From positions 1-6,876 of the forward strand of contig DAOWFR010000030.1 in the NCBI GenBank assembly GCA_030637925.1: 6,876 bases of DNA, read 5' to 3'. Both the position numbers and the translations under genes were made by a program. The notes beneath the pieces are model-generated. The model ran no database searches and was not told where the DNA came from. It saw only the letters and a program-made list of their open reading frames with translations. The stretch is from Methanobacteriota archaeon. GTDB lineage: Archaea > Nanobdellota > Nanobdellia > Woesearchaeales > SM23-78. Of the stretch, positions 5,514 through 6,876 are shown one piece after another. Each line of letters starts with the position of its first letter. The stretch's first letter is position 1.

Positions 5514-6092
5514 ATGAAGAAATTAACTGAGCATTGGATAAAAGATTATGTTATTAGTTTTTTCGCTGGTTTAGTAGGCGCTCTAGTAATTGTATTTGCG
5601 TTAGATTCTCAGGCTAAACTTAACAATAATGCTTTAGTTATATGGGGTTTAATCTTCTTTTTCACAGGAATTCTTTGTGTAAAGATTGCTCTTGGATTTC
5701 CAGAGTTGAAAAAATTAAACACGAAAATTCCTAATTACATTCTTTTTGTAACATTTGGGTTGTGGGTTATTTATGGCAATGCCAGAAATTGTCCATACAT
5801 AACAGCATATTTAAATGGCTTTTCACCAACAGCGTATTACATTAGTCTTATTAGTGGTATTTTAATTGGTTTAGTTGGTATTATTCTAATTTATAGGGCA
5901 CTAATAAAAATGTGGAAGCCAATTTATTGGATATTTCTAAGTGTTGGTGCTTTAGAGTTGATAATCTACTATCTTTTTGTTAATAAGATATTTTTAGACT
6001 ATTTAATGATTATTTTGATAATAGTACCCACAATAATTAGTTCTTTCTTGATTTTGAAACATCATAAATTTCCAAAGAAATCTAGAAAATAA
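5514..6092 (+). CDS. Unrecognised integral membrane protein, about six transmembrane segments
   Basis: I do not recognise a family in this 192-residue protein. Hydrophobic stretches at about 12-30, 40-62, 73-88, 107-131, 136-156 and 160-182 predict six membrane helices. The N-terminus (MKKLTEHWIK) and the very basic C-terminus (HHKFPKKSRK) suggest both ends are cytoplasmic. There is no signal peptide, conserved catalytic motif or soluble domain. A short loop holds the only other notable residues (GNARNCPYITAYL, about 89-100). ATG 5514 is preceded by AAA, as in the upstream genes. It has its own TATA-like box and a base composition clearly poorer in G+C than the polymerase and ribosomal genes, so it is probably a separate unit and may be a later insertion. 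It ends tail-to-tail, 6 nt from the next gene. Confidence 0.75.
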   Translation: MKKLTEHWIKDYVISFFAGLVGALVIVFALDSQAKLNNNALVIWGLIFFFTGILCVKIALGFPELKKLNTKIPNYILFVTFGLWVIYGNARNCPYITAYLNGFSPTAYYISLISGILIGLVGIILIYRALIKMWKPIYWIFLSVGALELIIYYLFVNKIFLDYLMIILIIVPTIISSFLILKHHKFPKKSRK

Positions 6093-6098
6093 AGAAAA
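6086..6098 (-). terminator. T-rich terminator candidate for the minus-strand membrane gene
   Basis: Read on the - strand, the bases directly after the stop at 6099-6101 are TTTTCTTTATTTT, an oligo-T stretch typical of archaeal termination. It overlaps the last codons of the convergent + strand gene. Confidence 0.35.
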
Positions 6099-6866
6099 TC
6101 ATTTCAATTTAATTTTTTCTATTATCTTTGATGTAAAAAGTCTATCAAGAACTTGGTATTTAATTGTTATTACTAAAACCACTCCGGCCGCAGCAAACAT
6201 GAAAACATCCCATCCTGATGTTTCCCAAGTACTTATTAAGTTCTTAGTGATAAGATAAATTATCAGCAAAAATAATCCAACCATAATTATGGATAAAATC
6301 CATCGGAAAAGTTCTTTTCCTGCAAGGCTTTTTAGAATCTCAAGAGATTTCTTTTCTTTTGTTATATTTATATTTAAGTCTTTTTTCAGATAATGAATGC
6401 ATCTATCAATTTCTTCTTCTCCTAGATAAAAAGCTATTTTTCTTATTGATTTTATTAATACCTTTAATTTATTATCATCCCTTTTACCTTCTAGTGTTTT
6501 CTTAAATTGTGTTTTTGAAGCTTTTCTAATTAATAACATTAACTGTTCCACTTGTTCATCAAATACAAAACCTCTATGTAAAAATAAATTTGGAAAAGAA
6601 CTAGTTGTGGGGGACAGACTCGTGTACAATGTTTTATTAAGTAGCTTAGCTTCGTCTATGTCCCTTGTGTGAACATCAGATTTAATAAAACTAGAGATTG
6701 AATTTGCAATACTACATAGCCTATAAATAATTGTTTCTCTATCAGATAAACGAAATTTTTCTGATTTTTTATTGTGTTTAATTGCGAAGAATATACATAT
6801 TATTGCGATGATAAAGGAGATAATCATACTTATTGGCTTATTTGTTATAACTACACTTAGAGGCAT
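6099..6866 (-). CDS. Unrecognised membrane-anchored protein with helical cytoplasmic domain; 5' end uncertain
   Basis: I do not recognise a family. The 255 residues begin with a hydrophobic anchor (about 11-29) followed by KHNKK, then a soluble, charged and mostly helix-favouring region of about 160 residues (30-188). Two more hydrophobic segments follow at about 189-207 and 219-238, with a short basic tail. By the positive-inside rule the soluble domain would be cytoplasmic. There is no recognisable nucleotide-binding, protease or sensor motif. The frame stays open from ATG 6866 to the window edge, and this ATG lacks the AAA context of the other genes, so the true start may lie outside the window. 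An internal ATG at residue 14 would disrupt the anchor. It is very AT-rich (about 22% G+C in one sampled line) and convergent with the six-segment membrane protein. A functional link between the two is possible but not shown. Confidence 0.68.
   Translation of the reverse strand: MPLSVVITNKPISMIISFIIAIICIFFAIKHNKKSEKFRLSDRETIIYRLCSIANSISSFIKSDVHTRDIDEAKLLNKTLYTSLSPTTSSFPNLFLHRGFVFDEQVEQLMLLIRKASKTQFKKTLEGKRDDNKLKVLIKSIRKIAFYLGEEEIDRCIHYLKKDLNINITKEKKSLEILKSLAGKELFRWILSIIMVGLFLLIIYLITKNLISTWETSGWDVFMFAAAGVVLVITIKYQVLDRLFTSKIIEKIKLK
6108..6120 (+). terminator. T-rich terminator candidate for the plus-strand membrane gene
   Basis: The stretch 6108-6120 includes six consecutive T (6113-6118), lies 16-28 nt past the stop of the + strand gene and is inside the 3' end of the convergent gene. 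It is the counterpart of the - strand T-rich site, making a compact convergent boundary. Confidence 0.3.
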
Positions 6867-6876
6867 GCCAAAAAAG

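Noticed and set aside
1..6876. A CRISPR array, toxin-antitoxin pair, transposase or phage-like module
   Set aside because: No regularly spaced repeats, no recognisable nuclease or transposase motifs, and no small paired genes were found on either strand.

Overview
The window is archaeal. It carries the archaeal RNA polymerase gene cluster, with the largest subunit split into RpoA1 (A') and RpoA2 (A''). It is followed by the usual archaeal neighbours for ribosomal protein L30e, the short two-KH NusA-like factor and ribosomal protein uS12. All of these are on the + strand. Divergence from textbook euryarchaeal and crenarchaeal sequences, AT-rich gaps and poor Shine-Dalgarno signals suggest a fast-evolving lineage, possibly DPANN (Woesearchaeota/Pacearchaeota-like). 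That placement is inference only.

Layout: 1-348 is the 3' end of rpoB. A gap of about 84 nt containing a 9/10-bp inverted repeat leads to rpoA1 (ATG 433, in-frame TTG alternatives at 397 and 409; stop 3021). A G/C-free tract of 50 nt and a small GC hairpin precede rpoA2 (ATG 3113 or TTG 3083, to 4270). Then follow rpl30e (4274-4555), nusA (4590-5012) and rps12 (5016-5453), tightly packed and probably cotranscribed. Together they supply most of the catalytic core of RNA polymerase, an RNA-binding transcription factor and two ribosomal proteins.

After rps12 the conserved order stops. Instead of the expected rps7-tuf-rps10 there is a T-rich terminator-like stretch, a TATA-like box and an unrecognised protein with about six membrane segments (5514-6092). 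It is tail-to-tail with an unrecognised three-segment membrane protein on the - strand (6099-6866, possibly running off the window edge). This last part is visibly more AT-rich than the polymerase genes (sampled 60-nt lines: about 22-32% G+C against about 45%).

I see no CRISPR array, tRNA, rRNA, insertion sequence or obvious novel multi-gene system. The most interesting observations are substitutions at near-universal positions of the polymerase active centre (a Gln at the NTP-contacting Lys/Arg position of RpoA1, a Glu at a conserved Gln at the base of the RpoA2 trigger loop), loss of both GxxG loops in NusA, and unusual structure in the short gaps between the polymerase, L30e and NusA genes.
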